DNA of 64,000 bases from DAISJI01 sp964559835 (GCA_964559835.1 CAZLJE010000001.1:62001-126000); one strand, 5' to 3'; shown: positions 49,603 through 58,713, counted from the first letter of the stretch. The notes: a model not told the origin generated them from the letters alone. Numbers and translations: made by a program.

Positions 49603-49956
49603 TCAGGTGCTACTCGGAAGAATCTCCAGATAGATGTTCTCGCGGCTCCAGATGGGCAGTCGCGCGAGAAAGTACTTCTTGCGGATGAGGCTGCGGGCGA
49701 ACTCTGGATCGGCGGCGACCCTCACGGTACCGGCAATACCGGGGCCCTTACGTTTGCCGCGCATGGAGCTGGGCGCGACCTCGACCCGCGGATTATTCCG
49801 GATGCGCTTGGCTTTGCCGGAGTCGCTGCGGGTCATGACGTACAGCTTGCCATCGTGCTCGGCAAACCATACCGGCGTGTGGACCGGCGCGCCGGACTTG
49901 CGGTAGGTCACCAGGTCGATGTAGCTCTGGCGGCGGAGGCTGTCGAAGGCGGGCAT
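49603..49956 (-). CDS. PPOX-class flavin/F420-binding oxidoreductase
   Basis: A 117-residue split-barrel protein of the pyridoxamine-phosphate-oxidase-like superfamily, closest in pattern to the PPOX class F420-dependent group: RRQSYIDLVTYRKSGAPVHTPVWFAEHDGKLYVMT, then SGKAKRIRNNPRVEVAPSSMRGK. The ATG at 49956 puts that motif at the N-terminus as in relatives; longer frames upstream run through non-conserved sequence. Whether it uses FMN, F420 or another cofactor cannot be told here. No neighbouring gene for cofactor synthesis is visible. Confidence 0.88.
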   Translation of the reverse strand: MPAFDSLRRQSYIDLVTYRKSGAPVHTPVWFAEHDGKLYVMTRSDSGKAKRIRNNPRVEVAPSSMRGKRKGPGIAGTVRVAADPEFARSLIRKKYFLARLPIWSRENIYLEILPSST

Positions 49957-50132
49957 GGGTGTCAGGATAGCAGCGAATGCGACGGTGACCCGGCAGTGAC
50001 ACACGTCGCGTCTGCAAGGCCACGCCGACGTGGAGAGGTTCACACGACGGACACGAAGGTTACACGATGGCGACGATGCCAGTTGCTTGGTTACCGGCGG
50101 GACGCGGGTGCTACGCCTATACAATCGTCGCG

Positions 50133-50840
50133 ATGGCTACTTTTTCCTACGCCGCGTGGCTGCGCGATTCACGACGGACTTACGGACTTTTCGGGACTGT
50201 GAGGCGACTCGCGACCGGCGCCTTTGAAATCTTTCGCGATTCTTTGCCGTCGCGCCGGCGTTCGCGGTTCGGAGACCTCGACTTCGATTGGGAGCAGAGG
50301 GTCGACACGACCTGGTCTAACGTCAGCCTTGCGACCAGGGTGAGGGAAGTGTTCGCCGGGCGTGGCTACCAGCCAACCGACCCGCAGATCTTTCGCGAGA
50401 TGATGGCCGAAGTCCCGGACGAGCTGAACGGCTACACGTTCATCGACCTCGGTTCGGGGAAAGGACGCGCGCTGCTGCTCGCGCGGGAGTATCCGTTCGC
50501 CCGCATCGTCGGGGTGGAATTGCTGCCGGAATTGCACGCGGTCGCGGAGCAGAACATCTTGCACCTGCCGGAGCAGGAACGCGCGCGGTTCGAATTGCTG
50601 TGCGGCGATGCGCGTCAGTTCTCTTTCCCGGCCGGGCCGGTCTTCCTCTACCTGTTCGATCCGTTTCCCGCGCCGATCTTTGCCGAAGTGATAGCGAACC
50701 TGGAGTATTCAATCGAGAAGAATCCGCGTCCGGTGCTGATCGGGTACCAGAACCCGATCTCGGAACAGGTGATCGCGAAGTCGCCGCGGTTCCGCAAGAT
50801 CGGTGGGACGATGCAGTGGGCGCTGTATAGACGTGATTAG
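50133..50840 (+). CDS. class I SAM-dependent methyltransferase
   Basis: A 235-residue protein. The SAM-binding glycine motif is TFIDLGSGKGRALLLA (about residue 105), followed by the acidic end of strand 2 (IVGVELLPELH), a motif II-like LLCGDARQFSF and FLYLFDPFP. This is the pattern of the DOT1/class I type found as stand-alone enzymes; the substrate is unknown. The start at 50133 has no ribosome binding site. Instead TACAAT (50120-50125) ends 7 bases before the ATG, so the mRNA may be leaderless. A GC-rich hairpin terminator follows. Confidence 0.85.
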   Translation: MATFSYAAWLRDSRRTYGLFGTVRRLATGAFEIFRDSLPSRRRSRFGDLDFDWEQRVDTTWSNVSLATRVREVFAGRGYQPTDPQIFREMMAEVPDELNGYTFIDLGSGKGRALLLAREYPFARIVGVELLPELHAVAEQNILHLPEQERARFELLCGDARQFSFPAGPVFLYLFDPFPAPIFAEVIANLEYSIEKNPRPVLIGYQNPISEQVIAKSPRFRKIGGTMQWALYRRD

Positions 50841-50851
50841 ACGAAAGGCAA

Positions 50852-50879
50852 CTGCGGCGGGCGAGGGCGCCCGCCGCAG
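50852..50879 (+). terminator. hairpin after the methyltransferase gene
   Basis: CTGCGGCGGGCG-AGGG-CGCCCGCCGCAG followed by CCGAATTTTAA, a perfect 12-bp stem. Confidence 0.75.
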
Positions 50880-50906
50880 CCGAATTTTAAACCACTTTAA
50901 GCAGAA

Positions 50907-50928
50907 GCCCCGACGAGGGCGTCGGGGC
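50907..50928 (-). terminator. hairpin after the TonB receptor gene
   Basis: GCCCCGACG-AGGG-CGTCGGGGC, a 9-bp perfect stem; on the minus strand it is followed by TTCTGCTT, a weak T-run. About 35 bases after the receptor stop. Confidence 0.6.
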
Positions 50929-50963
50929 CCACCATTCCTAAAATCGAGCCGTCGTGGCTATAG

Positions 50964-53783
50964 CTAAAACTCGAGCTTCATCTGGAATTGGAACTGGCGC
51001 GCCGGGTCCGTGTTCGCGGCGCCGCCGAGCGGTTGTCCGAACGATGCGAGCGGCGTCGCCCCATTGCCCCACGTCGTATTCCGGCCGACGATGTTCGCAT
51101 GATTGAGCACGTTGAACGCTTCTGCCCGGAACGCCAACTTGACACGTTCCCCGAGCTGCAGGCTCTTCTCGCCGAACAACGACCAGTCGTAGGTCGGGGT
51201 TCCGCGAGCGGCGTTCCGAGGCACGACCCCTCCATTCACGACCGGCCGGTCTGACAGGGAACCGTCGCCGTTGTTGTCGACGCCGGTCAGGACGTTGAAA
51301 GGACGTCCCGATGCTGCCTGGAACGACGTTCCCGTGCTGAATCCGTGCGGCAGTTGATAGCTGCCGGAAATAGAGACGCGGTGGCGCTGGTTGAGCAGGC
51401 TCGCGGCGTATTCCTGGCGTCCGACGAGGTTCTGGTCGTTCGGGTCTTGCGATGAAATGTCAGGGTCCACGGTGTTCGTGTTGTTGGAGAACGTATAGCT
51501 CACGATAGCCGTCAAGCGGTGCGACAGGCGCTTGCGCAGGTTCGCTTGCATGGCGTGGTAGAGCGCGGACGCGTCGTTCACCGTCGTGATCATGCGCTTG
51601 TAACCATTCGGCACGGGCACGATAGGCCGAGTGGCGTCGGCGGCGGCGACGCTGCGGGTCTGACCGGGTGCCGTACGCAGAAAAGGCGCCGGCGAGTTCA
51701 GATCCAGCGGGCGATCGATGCGGATGGTGTGCTGACCGACGCAGTCCAACTGCACTACCCAGCCGCCGGCGAGTTCACGTTCCACGCCAAAGTTCCACTG
51801 CTGGGTGTACGGGTTGAGCAGGGCATTGGGATAGCCCTTGAGATTACTGACGTCAAAGAACTGCGAGTAGTAAGCTGCGCGCCCGGGCCGCAGCATCAGG
51901 TCGCGAGCGGGAACGGGAACACCGGCAGGATAGGTCGCAATCGGCGCCAGGGTGGTCGGGAACCCAAACTGTCCGGGCGCGGCACTGAACGTGATCACGC
52001 CCTGCGGGCCGTTGATGTACCACCCCGCCGCCAGGTTCGCGCGCAGCTCCGAATAGAAGATGCCGAACCCGCCGTGGATGACGGTCGGTCTCGACATCGG
52101 CAGCCGGTAGCTGAATCCCAGCCGTGGCGAGAAGTTCCTGGTGTCGTCGGTGAACGTCTGGCGGTCGTAGCGTAGTCCAAGGCTCAGCGTCAGGTCCGGT
52201 GTTACCGCCACGTTGTCCTGCACGAACACCGCCCATAGAGTCTCGCCGACGTGGTAGTTCAGGTTGCCGAAGCTCTGCTGGAATGACGTGACGTCGGCCA
52301 GCGTGACGCCGGTGATCGGGCCGGTGTACGTCGGACGCACGCGGAATTGCCCGAGCAGGAACCCGCCGCCGAACTCCTGTCCAAAGCCGCCAGTGGACGA
52401 GTAGATCATGTCGGCGCCCAGCTTGAGGTTGTGCCGCCCGCGGTTGATCGAGAGCGTGTTCGCCGCCTGGTACTGGTGGTTCAGCAGCGACGACGACCGT
52501 GACTCGCCCCAGGTCGCCACACCCGGGATGGTGAACTGCGTGCTCGGCGTGAACGGCGTGAACTGCGCGATCGGCGATGCGACCTGCATCTGCACCCGGA
52601 ACTCATTGGCGAGCGATGGACTGAGCGCCGCCAGCTCGGATATCTGTCCCGCGTATGTACGGCGATGGAAGTCGCGGCCTGTGGTGGCCAGATTCAAGCC
52701 GCCGATGGTGTCCGACGGGTTGGCGTCGGAGAAACGGTCGAAGTTGAAGCGTGCCATCAGGGAGTGGCGCTCGGTAAGCTTCTGGTCGATGCGCCCCAGC
52801 ATTTCGGATTCGCGGAACTCGCCGCCGAACACGCCCGTTGCGACCGGCGAGGTGACGGCGGAATCGCGCATCTGCCGATCGTACTCGCTGGCGATCATGA
52901 AATAGGTCCGGTCTTTCACCAGCGGGCCAGAGATCGCGCCGCTGCCCTGGAACAGGGAATCGGCCGCGCGCAGCCTCACCAGGGGCGCGTTGGCTTCCAT
53001 ATACGACGGCCGCAGCAGGCCGGTAATGTCGCCATGGAAATCATTCGTGCCCGACTTCGTCACCACGTTGACAGCCGCGCCCGTGCTGCGTCCGTACTCC
53101 GCCGACCAGGCGTTGGTCAGGATGGTGAATTCCTGGATGGCAGAAAACGGCATGTTCGTGAACAACGATTGCCGCCCCCAACTGTCGTCTGCTGTGCTGT
53201 TGTCGATGGAGTAGGTGGTCTGGCGGCGGCCACTGCCATTTACTACGAAGAGTGTCTGGCTGATGTAAAGGTCGCCGGTTCCGCGCGCAGGACGCACGGC
53301 CGAATCCAGCAGCGTCAGCGCGCTCATCCGCCGTCCGACGACGGGCGTGTTCTCCACTTTTTCGAGGTCAAGGCGGGTCTCGAGTTGCGGCGTTTCGCCG
53401 TTCACTGTCTCGTTGGCGCCATAAACGGTGACGTTCGTCTCGGCGCCGGCGACGCCGAGCTTGAAATCGAAGATGGCCGTCTCGCCCGCTCGCAACGTGA
53501 TTGCAGTGCGCCGCGCCGGACTGAATCCTTGCTTCTCGATCGAAATCGAGTAGGCGCCGGTCAGCGGCAGTGCGGAGAACGCATACTGGCCTTCGGTATC
53601 GGTATCGGCAGTGCGGCTGAATGCAGTGCTCGGATTGGCGATGGTTACGTGCGCTCCGGGAACGGCAGCCCCGCTCTGATCCACGATGCGACCGCGCAAC
53701 GCCGCCTTGTCACGAGTTTGCGCGAATGCAAACAAGGAGGACAGAACGAGTGCGAGGCCCATCCACTTGCGTAAGAATGTCAT
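50964..53783 (-). CDS. Oar-like TonB-dependent outer-membrane receptor
   Basis: A 939-residue outer-membrane protein. Start at 53783 (MTFLRKWMGLALVLSSLFAFAQ) gives a clean signal peptide; longer frames do not. Residues 28-110 are a carboxypeptidase-regulatory-like domain (ALRGRIVDQSGAAVPGAHVTIANPST). A plug domain follows (about 140-250; YSIDNSTADDSWGRQ, SAEYGRSTGAAVNVVTKSGTNDFHG). The remainder is a beta barrel ending in the aromatic-type strand FQFQMKLEF. This architecture is strongly expanded in Acidobacteriota. Typical ligands are large carbohydrates or proteins; none is suggested by neighbours. A TonB box is not obvious. Terminator-like hairpin downstream. Confidence 0.92.
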   Translation of the reverse strand: MTFLRKWMGLALVLSSLFAFAQTRDKAALRGRIVDQSGAAVPGAHVTIANPSTAFSRTADTDTEGQYAFSALPLTGAYSISIEKQGFSPARRTAITLRAGETAIFDFKLGVAGAETNVTVYGANETVNGETPQLETRLDLEKVENTPVVGRRMSALTLLDSAVRPARGTGDLYISQTLFVVNGSGRRQTTYSIDNSTADDSWGRQSLFTNMPFSAIQEFTILTNAWSAEYGRSTGAAVNVVTKSGTNDFHGDITGLLRPSYMEANAPLVRLRAADSLFQGSGAISGPLVKDRTYFMIASEYDRQMRDSAVTSPVATGVFGGEFRESEMLGRIDQKLTERHSLMARFNFDRFSDANPSDTIGGLNLATTGRDFHRRTYAGQISELAALSPSLANEFRVQMQVASPIAQFTPFTPSTQFTIPGVATWGESRSSSLLNHQYQAANTLSINRGRHNLKLGADMIYSSTGGFGQEFGGGFLLGQFRVRPTYTGPITGVTLADVTSFQQSFGNLNYHVGETLWAVFVQDNVAVTPDLTLSLGLRYDRQTFTDDTRNFSPRLGFSYRLPMSRPTVIHGGFGIFYSELRANLAAGWYINGPQGVITFSAAPGQFGFPTTLAPIATYPAGVPVPARDLMLRPGRAAYYSQFFDVSNLKGYPNALLNPYTQQWNFGVERELAGGWVVQLDCVGQHTIRIDRPLDLNSPAPFLRTAPGQTRSVAAADATRPIVPVPNGYKRMITTVNDASALYHAMQANLRKRLSHRLTAIVSYTFSNNTNTVDPDISSQDPNDQNLVGRQEYAASLLNQRHRVSISGSYQLPHGFSTGTSFQAASGRPFNVLTGVDNNGDGSLSDRPVVNGGVVPRNAARGTPTYDWSLFGEKSLQLGERVKLAFRAEAFNVLNHANIVGRNTTWGNGATPLASFGQPLGGAANTDPARQFQFQMKLEF

Positions 53784-53956
53784 GAATGTTCTGACGAGAA
53801 ACCCTGAAATTTTACACTTGAAAGTTCCGCGACACTGTAAAGAAGCGTATTCTCCGGGCCGATTGTCGCGTAATGTTCGTGGGGGATTTTGGAACGCCGC
53901 GGAACTGAGCGGTTGTCGAGCCGACCATATTGTGGGGGGACGGTAAGGCATTCTGT

Positions 53957-54055
53957 CGCCCGCTGAAGCGGGCTTGCGCGCCTTGCGGGCAGCGCACCCC
54001 CGGCTTGCGCCGGGGCTACGATCTTGCGCCGACTGCGTCGGCTGAATTCGTCGGC
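53957..54055. repeat. short hairpin cluster (CCCGCTGAAGCGGG, CCCCGGCTTGCGCCGGGG)
   Basis: A run of small palindromes between two minus-strand genes: CCCGCTGAAGCGGG (53960), CCCCGGCTTGCGCCGGGG (about 53998), GCCGACTGCGTCGGCTGAA and TTCGTCGGCTGAAAA. They look like one word (GCTGAA/GCTTGCG flanked by pairing GC) reused four times. Confidence 0.7.
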
Positions 54056-54072
54056 TGAAAACCCGGTACTCG

Positions 54073-54819
54073 TTACATCAGCCTCTCGGGCGTCCATACC
54101 AGCACTTCGAGTTTGTGCGCGAAGTGCAGAAGAGGCGGCTCGTTCGGAAGTTCAATGCCCGCAGCGAGCGCCATCGTATTGGTAGCGATCATGGCTTTTG
54201 CCGGTTGCAGGGGCCAGGGGACGTGATGGATCTCCGCCCGGTACAGGCGCCGTCCCTGCACCGCATACAGGCAATAGCGCTCAGCGAGGAACTCCTCGAG
54301 CGAACCTGGCGCGGCGTTGCTCACCGATCCGGCCGGAGCGTAATCCCCATTGAACTCCGCGACCGTGCCCATGTGCCGTCGCGAGCAGACGTACTGTACG
54401 GATTCCGCGCCGTAGCGGACCCGCATGTGCGCGTAGAAATAGGGAAGCGCGTAGAACAGTCGCGCGCCCATGACCGCCGAAACCGATCCCGCGTCGAGGC
54501 TGAAGAAAAACACGCCGGGCTTGCTGTCGAGCCTTACGTAGGTGCGTACGTTCAGCTCCGGGAAAGAAGATGTCCCCGGAATCGGGGGAAGCCCACGCGC
54601 GCGCAGACCGGATAAGTAGAACGGTGTGACGGCGACCCAGCAGCGCCCTTCGCGCACATCGAGCGGGAGCACGGAAGGTACGAGCGGCCGCAGCTTCTCC
54701 GGGTCGATCGCCCAATGAGCGAACAGCAGGCGGTTCCATTCCTGCCGCATGATCCAAGGCCTGTGCGGCAATGGCCAGGGTCGATGTTCGTGAACCGCCA
54801 GGATCTCTTTCGCGGTCAT
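54073..54819 (-). CDS. DUF2071 (YqjF-like) protein
   Basis: A 248-residue protein of the DUF2071/YqjF family with the opening MRQEWNRLLFAHWAIDPEKLRPLVPSVLPLD, then WVAVTPFYLSGLRARGLP, PELNVRTYVRLDSKPGVFFFSLDAGS and ARLFYALPYFYAHM. The family has an acetoacetate-decarboxylase-like fold; function is unknown. The gene diverges from the Rrf2 regulator with about 165 bases between. A TAGAAT hexamer (54831-54826 on minus) ends 6 bases before the ATG, so the message is probably leaderless. Confidence 0.88.
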   Translation of the reverse strand: MTAKEILAVHEHRPWPLPHRPWIMRQEWNRLLFAHWAIDPEKLRPLVPSVLPLDVREGRCWVAVTPFYLSGLRARGLPPIPGTSSFPELNVRTYVRLDSKPGVFFFSLDAGSVSAVMGARLFYALPYFYAHMRVRYGAESVQYVCSRRHMGTVAEFNGDYAPAGSVSNAAPGSLEEFLAERYCLYAVQGRRLYRAEIHHVPWPLQPAKAMIATNTMALAAGIELPNEPPLLHFAHKLEVLVWTPERLM

Positions 54820-54985
54820 GGCGAGATTCTAGTAGGGCAGGCGGTTGATCGCTATGTCGTTGGAAGTTCGGCGTCTTGGGCTTCGATCGAGCGGGTGGCC
54901 GGGTTGTCACTTTCAACAGTGACGGCGGTCACCGTGCTCTGGCGCTGTTTTCGATACAAATGACTTCAAGGTAAAGAGGTCAACA

Positions 54986-55435
54986 ATGCTTTCGACCACG
55001 TCCGAATACGCCCTTCGCGCTCTCTCTGAACTCGCGCGCCAGACGCATGGCAAAGTGATGCTCGGCCGCGACCTGGCCAAGCAGACCGGTATCCCCCCAA
55101 AGTATTTGTCGAAGATCATGTTGTCGCTGCGCAACGCCGGGCTGGTTGCGGCGACGCGCGGTACCAACGGCGGTTATATGCTCCAGCGCCCGGCTGACGC
55201 GATCCACCTCGCGGATATCGTGCAGGTGTTCGACGGGGCCGCGACGGCGCAGCACTGCCTGCTCCGGAACGGCTCGAAGTGCTCGGACGACGATTGCTGC
55301 ACCGCGCATCCGTACTGGGGCAAGGTGCGCCACACGTACATGGAGTTCCTCGAGCGCACGACGCTGGTCGATATTTCGACCACCGCGCACGAGAGCCAGA
55401 TGACGAGCACCGCGCGCAAAGCAGCTATCCAGTGA
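54986..55435 (+). CDS. Rrf2-family regulator with cysteine cluster
   Basis: A 149-residue winged-helix regulator of the Rrf2 family (IscR, NsrR, RirA type). The HTH runs about 1-65 (STTSEYALRALSELARQ, GIPPKYLSKIMLSLRNAGLV), with the wing RGTNGGYML. The sensor loop contains QHCLLRNGSKCSDDDCCTAHPYW, i.e. Cys-x7-Cys-x4-Cys-Cys plus a His, suitable for an iron-sulfur cluster sensing iron, NO or redox state. The likely GAGG ribosome binding site is 9 bases upstream. It is followed after 95 bases by a lipoprotein and an Nramp-like transporter, possibly its targets. Confidence 0.9.
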   Translation: MLSTTSEYALRALSELARQTHGKVMLGRDLAKQTGIPPKYLSKIMLSLRNAGLVAATRGTNGGYMLQRPADAIHLADIVQVFDGAATAQHCLLRNGSKCSDDDCCTAHPYWGKVRHTYMEFLERTTLVDISTTAHESQMTSTARKAAIQ

Positions 55436-55529
55436 TCCTCTGAGATACGGTTGCGCCGCACTTCCGGCGGTTTGGGAGCTTCGGGCCGGCGTCGTTTGCT
55501 CTCGCGCTGCCCAACATCCAGAGTACGTC

Positions 55530-55970
55530 ATGCATCTGAAAAAGTGCATGCGACTCCTGCACGTTTTGGCCGCCGTGATGCTGCTCGCGACAATCGGCGG
55601 CTGTTCTCACCAGAAGACACTCTCACACGACGACCTTCGCTCGCAGATGGTAGAGGCAGTTTCCTACGCTTCGGAGGCCGAGCTGTTCGTCGATTTCGTG
55701 CGCCAGCGCCGCGCGACCGAGCACTACGCGGAAGAACATCCGCGATTCTTGCGCGAGGAGATCGGTGACTCGCTAAAGCAGCTATCGGGCGCGCGCAGTG
55801 ACGCTCACGAGGAGCCCACGCTCCGGCTGATCGAGGCGGAGTTGACCGCACTATCGAACGAACTCGCCGCCATCGGTCGTTCGCTCGGCGATGACGGTGC
55901 ACTCGCGGCCGCAAGAGGACGCATCACGCAAATGCGGCAAACGCTCGAGCGGGCGCAGGCCGGCTTATGA
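55530..55970 (+). CDS. lipoprotein of unknown function
   Basis: A 146-residue lipoprotein: a hydrophobic signal (LLHVLAAVMLLATIGG) ends with the lipobox IGGC at Cys25. The rest is predicted helical and charged (DDLRSQMVEAVSYASEAELFVDFVRQRRATEHYAEEHPRF, LIEAELTALSNELAAIGRSL), giving a helical-hairpin-like protein. Its stop overlaps the start of the Nramp-like transporter (ATGA at 55967), so the two are translated together, and it may serve as the transporter's envelope partner. Family not recognised. Confidence 0.78.
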   Translation: MHLKKCMRLLHVLAAVMLLATIGGCSHQKTLSHDDLRSQMVEAVSYASEAELFVDFVRQRRATEHYAEEHPRFLREEIGDSLKQLSGARSDAHEEPTLRLIEAELTALSNELAAIGRSLGDDGALAAARGRITQMRQTLERAQAGL

Positions 55971-57193
55971 AGAAATGGCTGGGCGTGACGCTGGGCATCA
56001 TGACCGCGCTCGGCGGGTTCGTCGATCTGGGCCAGATCGTGTTCACGATGCAGGCGGGTGCGCTGTTCGGATACGCGCTGTTGTGGAGCATCGTGATCGG
56101 GACCGCCGCGATCATCGTGTACATGGAGATGTGCGGACGGATCGCGGTGGTGGCGCGTGAACCCGTCTTTGCTGTGATCCATAATTGCCTTGGATGGGGC
56201 CACGGTTTGGGCGTGCTGGTCGCATCGAATCTGCTGAACCTCATCACCTGCGCCGCGGAACTGGGCGGAGTCGCGATCTGCCTGCAACTGCTTTTCGGAT
56301 TGCCGAACCGCATTGCGTTAACGGCGGCGACGTTGATACTGGGATTCGTGGTGTTCGTACTTCGGTTCCAATGGATCGAGCGGATCTTCGGATTGTCGGG
56401 ATTAACGATGGCGGTCTTCGTCGTCGCTGCAGTCAAGTTGAAGCCGGATTGGCCGGCGATGGCGCGCGGACTGCTCCCGCTCCCGCCAGAAAACCACTTG
56501 CTACTCTATGCTTATTTCGCAGTCGGGATCTTCAGCGCGATGCTCATGGCGTATGAAGTCCATTTTTACTCGTCCGGAGCCATGGAGGAGGATTGGACGA
56601 AGAAAGACCTCGTCGAGAATTTCTTCGTCGCAGCGTTCGGTTCGGTGTTGGGTGCGCTCATCACCGTGGCACTGCTGGCCCTGGGCGTCATCGTTTTCCT
56701 GCCGCGCCACATCTTTCCCGACGCTCTGAGTACGACTGTTTTGCCGGCCGCGCTGCCATTCGGACGCACGGTGCTGGTACTAGGGATCGTCGGAGTCACG
56801 GCGTGCCTGAGCGGAGCAGCCATCGAAACCGCGCTGTCCGGCAGCTACAACGTGTGTCAATTCTTTAACTGGCGTTGGGGGAAGAACCTGAAAGCGCGCT
56901 CGGCCAAGCGGTTTACGATCGCCTGGACCGGGATGCTGCTGGTGTCGCTGGTTTGCGACCTGACCGGCGTACGCCCCCTGGAACTTGTGAACATCTCCGT
57001 CATTTTCGGCATGGTGGTCATGCCGTTCACATACTATCCGATCATGAAGCTGGCGTCCGATCGCGGCGTAATGGGGGAGAATGTCAACAGCCGCGCGGAT
57101 AATGTCATCGGAATCATCTTCCTGGTGCTGATCGTAGTCGCAGCCGCCGCAGCCATACCTCTGATGGTGCTCACACATTCTGGACAGCCGTGA
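55967..57193 (+). CDS. divergent Nramp-family divalent metal transporter
   Basis: A 408-residue membrane protein with 11 or so predicted helices and clear Nramp-like alignment: ALGGFVDLGQIVFTMQAGALFGYALLW corresponds to TM1, and SAMLMAYEVHFYSSG to TM6. The canonical DPGN metal site of TM1 is D-L-G-Q here, and MPH of TM6 is M-A-Y. The Asp and Met are kept; the Asn, Pro and His are lost. Substrate choice may therefore differ from the usual Mn/Fe. It is coupled to the lipoprotein upstream and downstream of an iron-sulfur-type Rrf2 regulator. Confidence 0.83.
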   Translation: MKKWLGVTLGIMTALGGFVDLGQIVFTMQAGALFGYALLWSIVIGTAAIIVYMEMCGRIAVVAREPVFAVIHNCLGWGHGLGVLVASNLLNLITCAAELGGVAICLQLLFGLPNRIALTAATLILGFVVFVLRFQWIERIFGLSGLTMAVFVVAAVKLKPDWPAMARGLLPLPPENHLLLYAYFAVGIFSAMLMAYEVHFYSSGAMEEDWTKKDLVENFFVAAFGSVLGALITVALLALGVIVFLPRHIFPDALSTTVLPAALPFGRTVLVLGIVGVTACLSGAAIETALSGSYNVCQFFNWRWGKNLKARSAKRFTIAWTGMLLVSLVCDLTGVRPLELVNISVIFGMVVMPFTYYPIMKLASDRGVMGENVNSRADNVIGIIFLVLIVVAAAAAIPLMVLTHSGQP

Positions 57194-57331
57194 AATTGGG
57201 CTTAGGGCGTGGGGCGTAGGCAGGAACTTCGAAACTGCGGGAAGCCGCCGGCTTGAGGTTGCGGAGAGGAGGGTGAACGCGCAACCCCAAGCCGGAGGCG
57301 ACAAAGCTGGGTCAGTCGTTCCGATCGTTGA

Positions 57332-57589
57332 TCATGCCACCCGTTGTTGCGGCGTTTTGCCGCTCGCCTTGTTCTCGGCCTTGCGGGCACGACAGGACTG
57401 CTCGTGGCTTTGCTCCCGCTCCGATTGCCGCTTGAGTAAGGCCGCCAGTTTCTCTTTGATTTTTGAGAATGCTGAGCCGGTGTCTTCGCCGGTCTTGAGT
57501 TGTTTTTCCAGCTTTGAGATCGATTCATTCAGCGACGAGTAGTCATCGATGTCGCGCACCGCATAACCAAGCTCCCAGAACCGCTGCAC
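57332..57589 (-). CDS. small charged coiled-coil protein downstream of YfdX
   Basis: An 85-residue frame starting at a GTG (VQRFWELGYAVRDIDD), rich in Lys, Glu and Ser, with a coiled-coil-like stretch LNESISKLEKQLKTGEDTGS and a very basic tail. It lies in the same reading frame as the upstream yfdX-like gene, separated from its TAA stop by 27 bases that stay open (ASLQTARHE). It may be a small separate gene or the C-terminal part of a longer YfdX protein cut by a stop. Function unknown. Confidence 0.5.
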   Translation of the reverse strand: MQRFWELGYAVRDIDDYSSLNESISKLEKQLKTGEDTGSAFSKIKEKLAALLKRQSEREQSHEQSCRARKAENKASGKTPQQRVA

Positions 57590-57616
57590 TTCATGCCTGG
57601 CGGTTTGCAGGCTCGC

Positions 57617-58279
57617 TTACGCCACATTCTTGTCCTGTTCCAGCAGAACTTCCGCCTGGCGAATCGCGTCCTGCGCGACTATGAGCGGAATCGGCGTCAC
57701 GTGGTCGACGGCGACCAGGGTATTGAGTGCCGTGAGCAGAACGTTAATGGCTTCCAGGTTCTTTTTCTCGCCAAGATAGCGCGCGGCTCTCTGCATGGCT
57801 TCCGGGTAGGTGGCAAGTGGGATGTTGTACACACGAACGCGAATCTCGCTCATCAGCGAATGCAGCAAGATCCGGCCCGATGGCAGGTCATTCACCTCCA
57901 CGGCGATAGCCGCGTCCTCAGCCAGATCGCGGATCGCGTCGACGTCCTCCGGTGCGGTGTCGAAGACCTCTACGGAGAGATTCACCGGCACCAGGGCGGT
58001 GTCAGGATTTCGGCTGAGTAGGACATTGAGCTTGCCGACGGCGCGCTCGATGGCAGCCATGGCCTCCTGTGTATTGTTCGCTGCAATCGCGCGGATCGCG
58101 CCTTCCGTTTCTTCGATGGCGCGCACCGCCTCCGGGTCCAGTGTTTTTTCCGCCTGCTGTTCCGCTGATTGCCGGGTCCGCTCCAGGTCCGGACGAGCCT
58201 GGTGCTCCGCGTCCTTCCGCTGTTGTTCAAGGTTGTGTCTCACGTCGCTCGGGACCAAGACGTCGCTGGATGAACTCAT
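57617..58279 (-). CDS. YfdX-family protein
   Basis: A 220-residue protein. The C-terminal 150 residues match the YfdX family: AIERAVGKLNVLLSRNPDTALVPVNLSVEVFDT, VEVNDLPSGRILLHSLMSEIRVRVYNIPLATYPEAM and AARYLGEKKNLEAINVLLTALNTLV. YfdX of enterobacteria is linked to acid stress and dimerises. The N-terminal 70 residues here are charged helix (NLEQQRKDAEHQARPDLERTR) instead of a signal peptide, so it is probably cytoplasmic. Start at 58279, with AAAGGA 7 bases upstream. Confidence 0.83.
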   Translation of the reverse strand: MSSSSDVLVPSDVRHNLEQQRKDAEHQARPDLERTRQSAEQQAEKTLDPEAVRAIEETEGAIRAIAANNTQEAMAAIERAVGKLNVLLSRNPDTALVPVNLSVEVFDTAPEDVDAIRDLAEDAAIAVEVNDLPSGRILLHSLMSEIRVRVYNIPLATYPEAMQRAARYLGEKKNLEAINVLLTALNTLVAVDHVTPIPLIVAQDAIRQAEVLLEQDKNVA

Positions 58280-58503
58280 GATGTCGTCCTTTACAGGGGG
58301 ATTGTGGTGCACATCTTGAGGTGCGCTGTTTCCTGCCACTGATTCGGCGATGCTAATGACCGCGTACGCGCGAAACAATTCCCCAAGGGGGTGAACCAGG
58401 AGTACGACCTAAGCGGTAGCGAGCGCTCGCCCCGTTCAGCAGAGCGGCCCTCTCAGAAAACCTCAGGCTGGGTTGCGATATCTCAGTTGCGAGGATGGAC
58501 CCG

Positions 58504-58713
58504 ATGAATGCCGAAGTCGACGTACTCCTTCAACGCCTTGACGCCTTGCTGACCGAAATGCTGGACCATCTCCGGAAAATGCGCGCTTTGCTCCAGCGCG
58601 ACGACGCGGAGTGGGTTTCCGAGTTGGAAAAGTACTACGTCGCGAAGGCAACGTTTGTCGAGGGCGAGAAGGAGCTTGCGGTGCTCCTGCGTCGAAACGA
58701 GAATGCAGCATAG
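58504..58713 (+). CDS. small helical hypothetical protein
   Basis: A 69-residue all-helical protein (MNAEVDVLLQRLDALLTEML, LEKYYVAKATFVEGEKELAVL) with a regular hydrophobic spacing that suggests a two-helix coiled coil. GAGG lies 9 bases before the chosen ATG; an in-frame ATG at 58495 is the alternative. It sits between YfdX and the trehalose gene, divergent from the former. Family not recognised. Confidence 0.55.
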   Translation: MNAEVDVLLQRLDALLTEMLDHLRKMRALLQRDDAEWVSELEKYYVAKATFVEGEKELAVLLRRNENAA

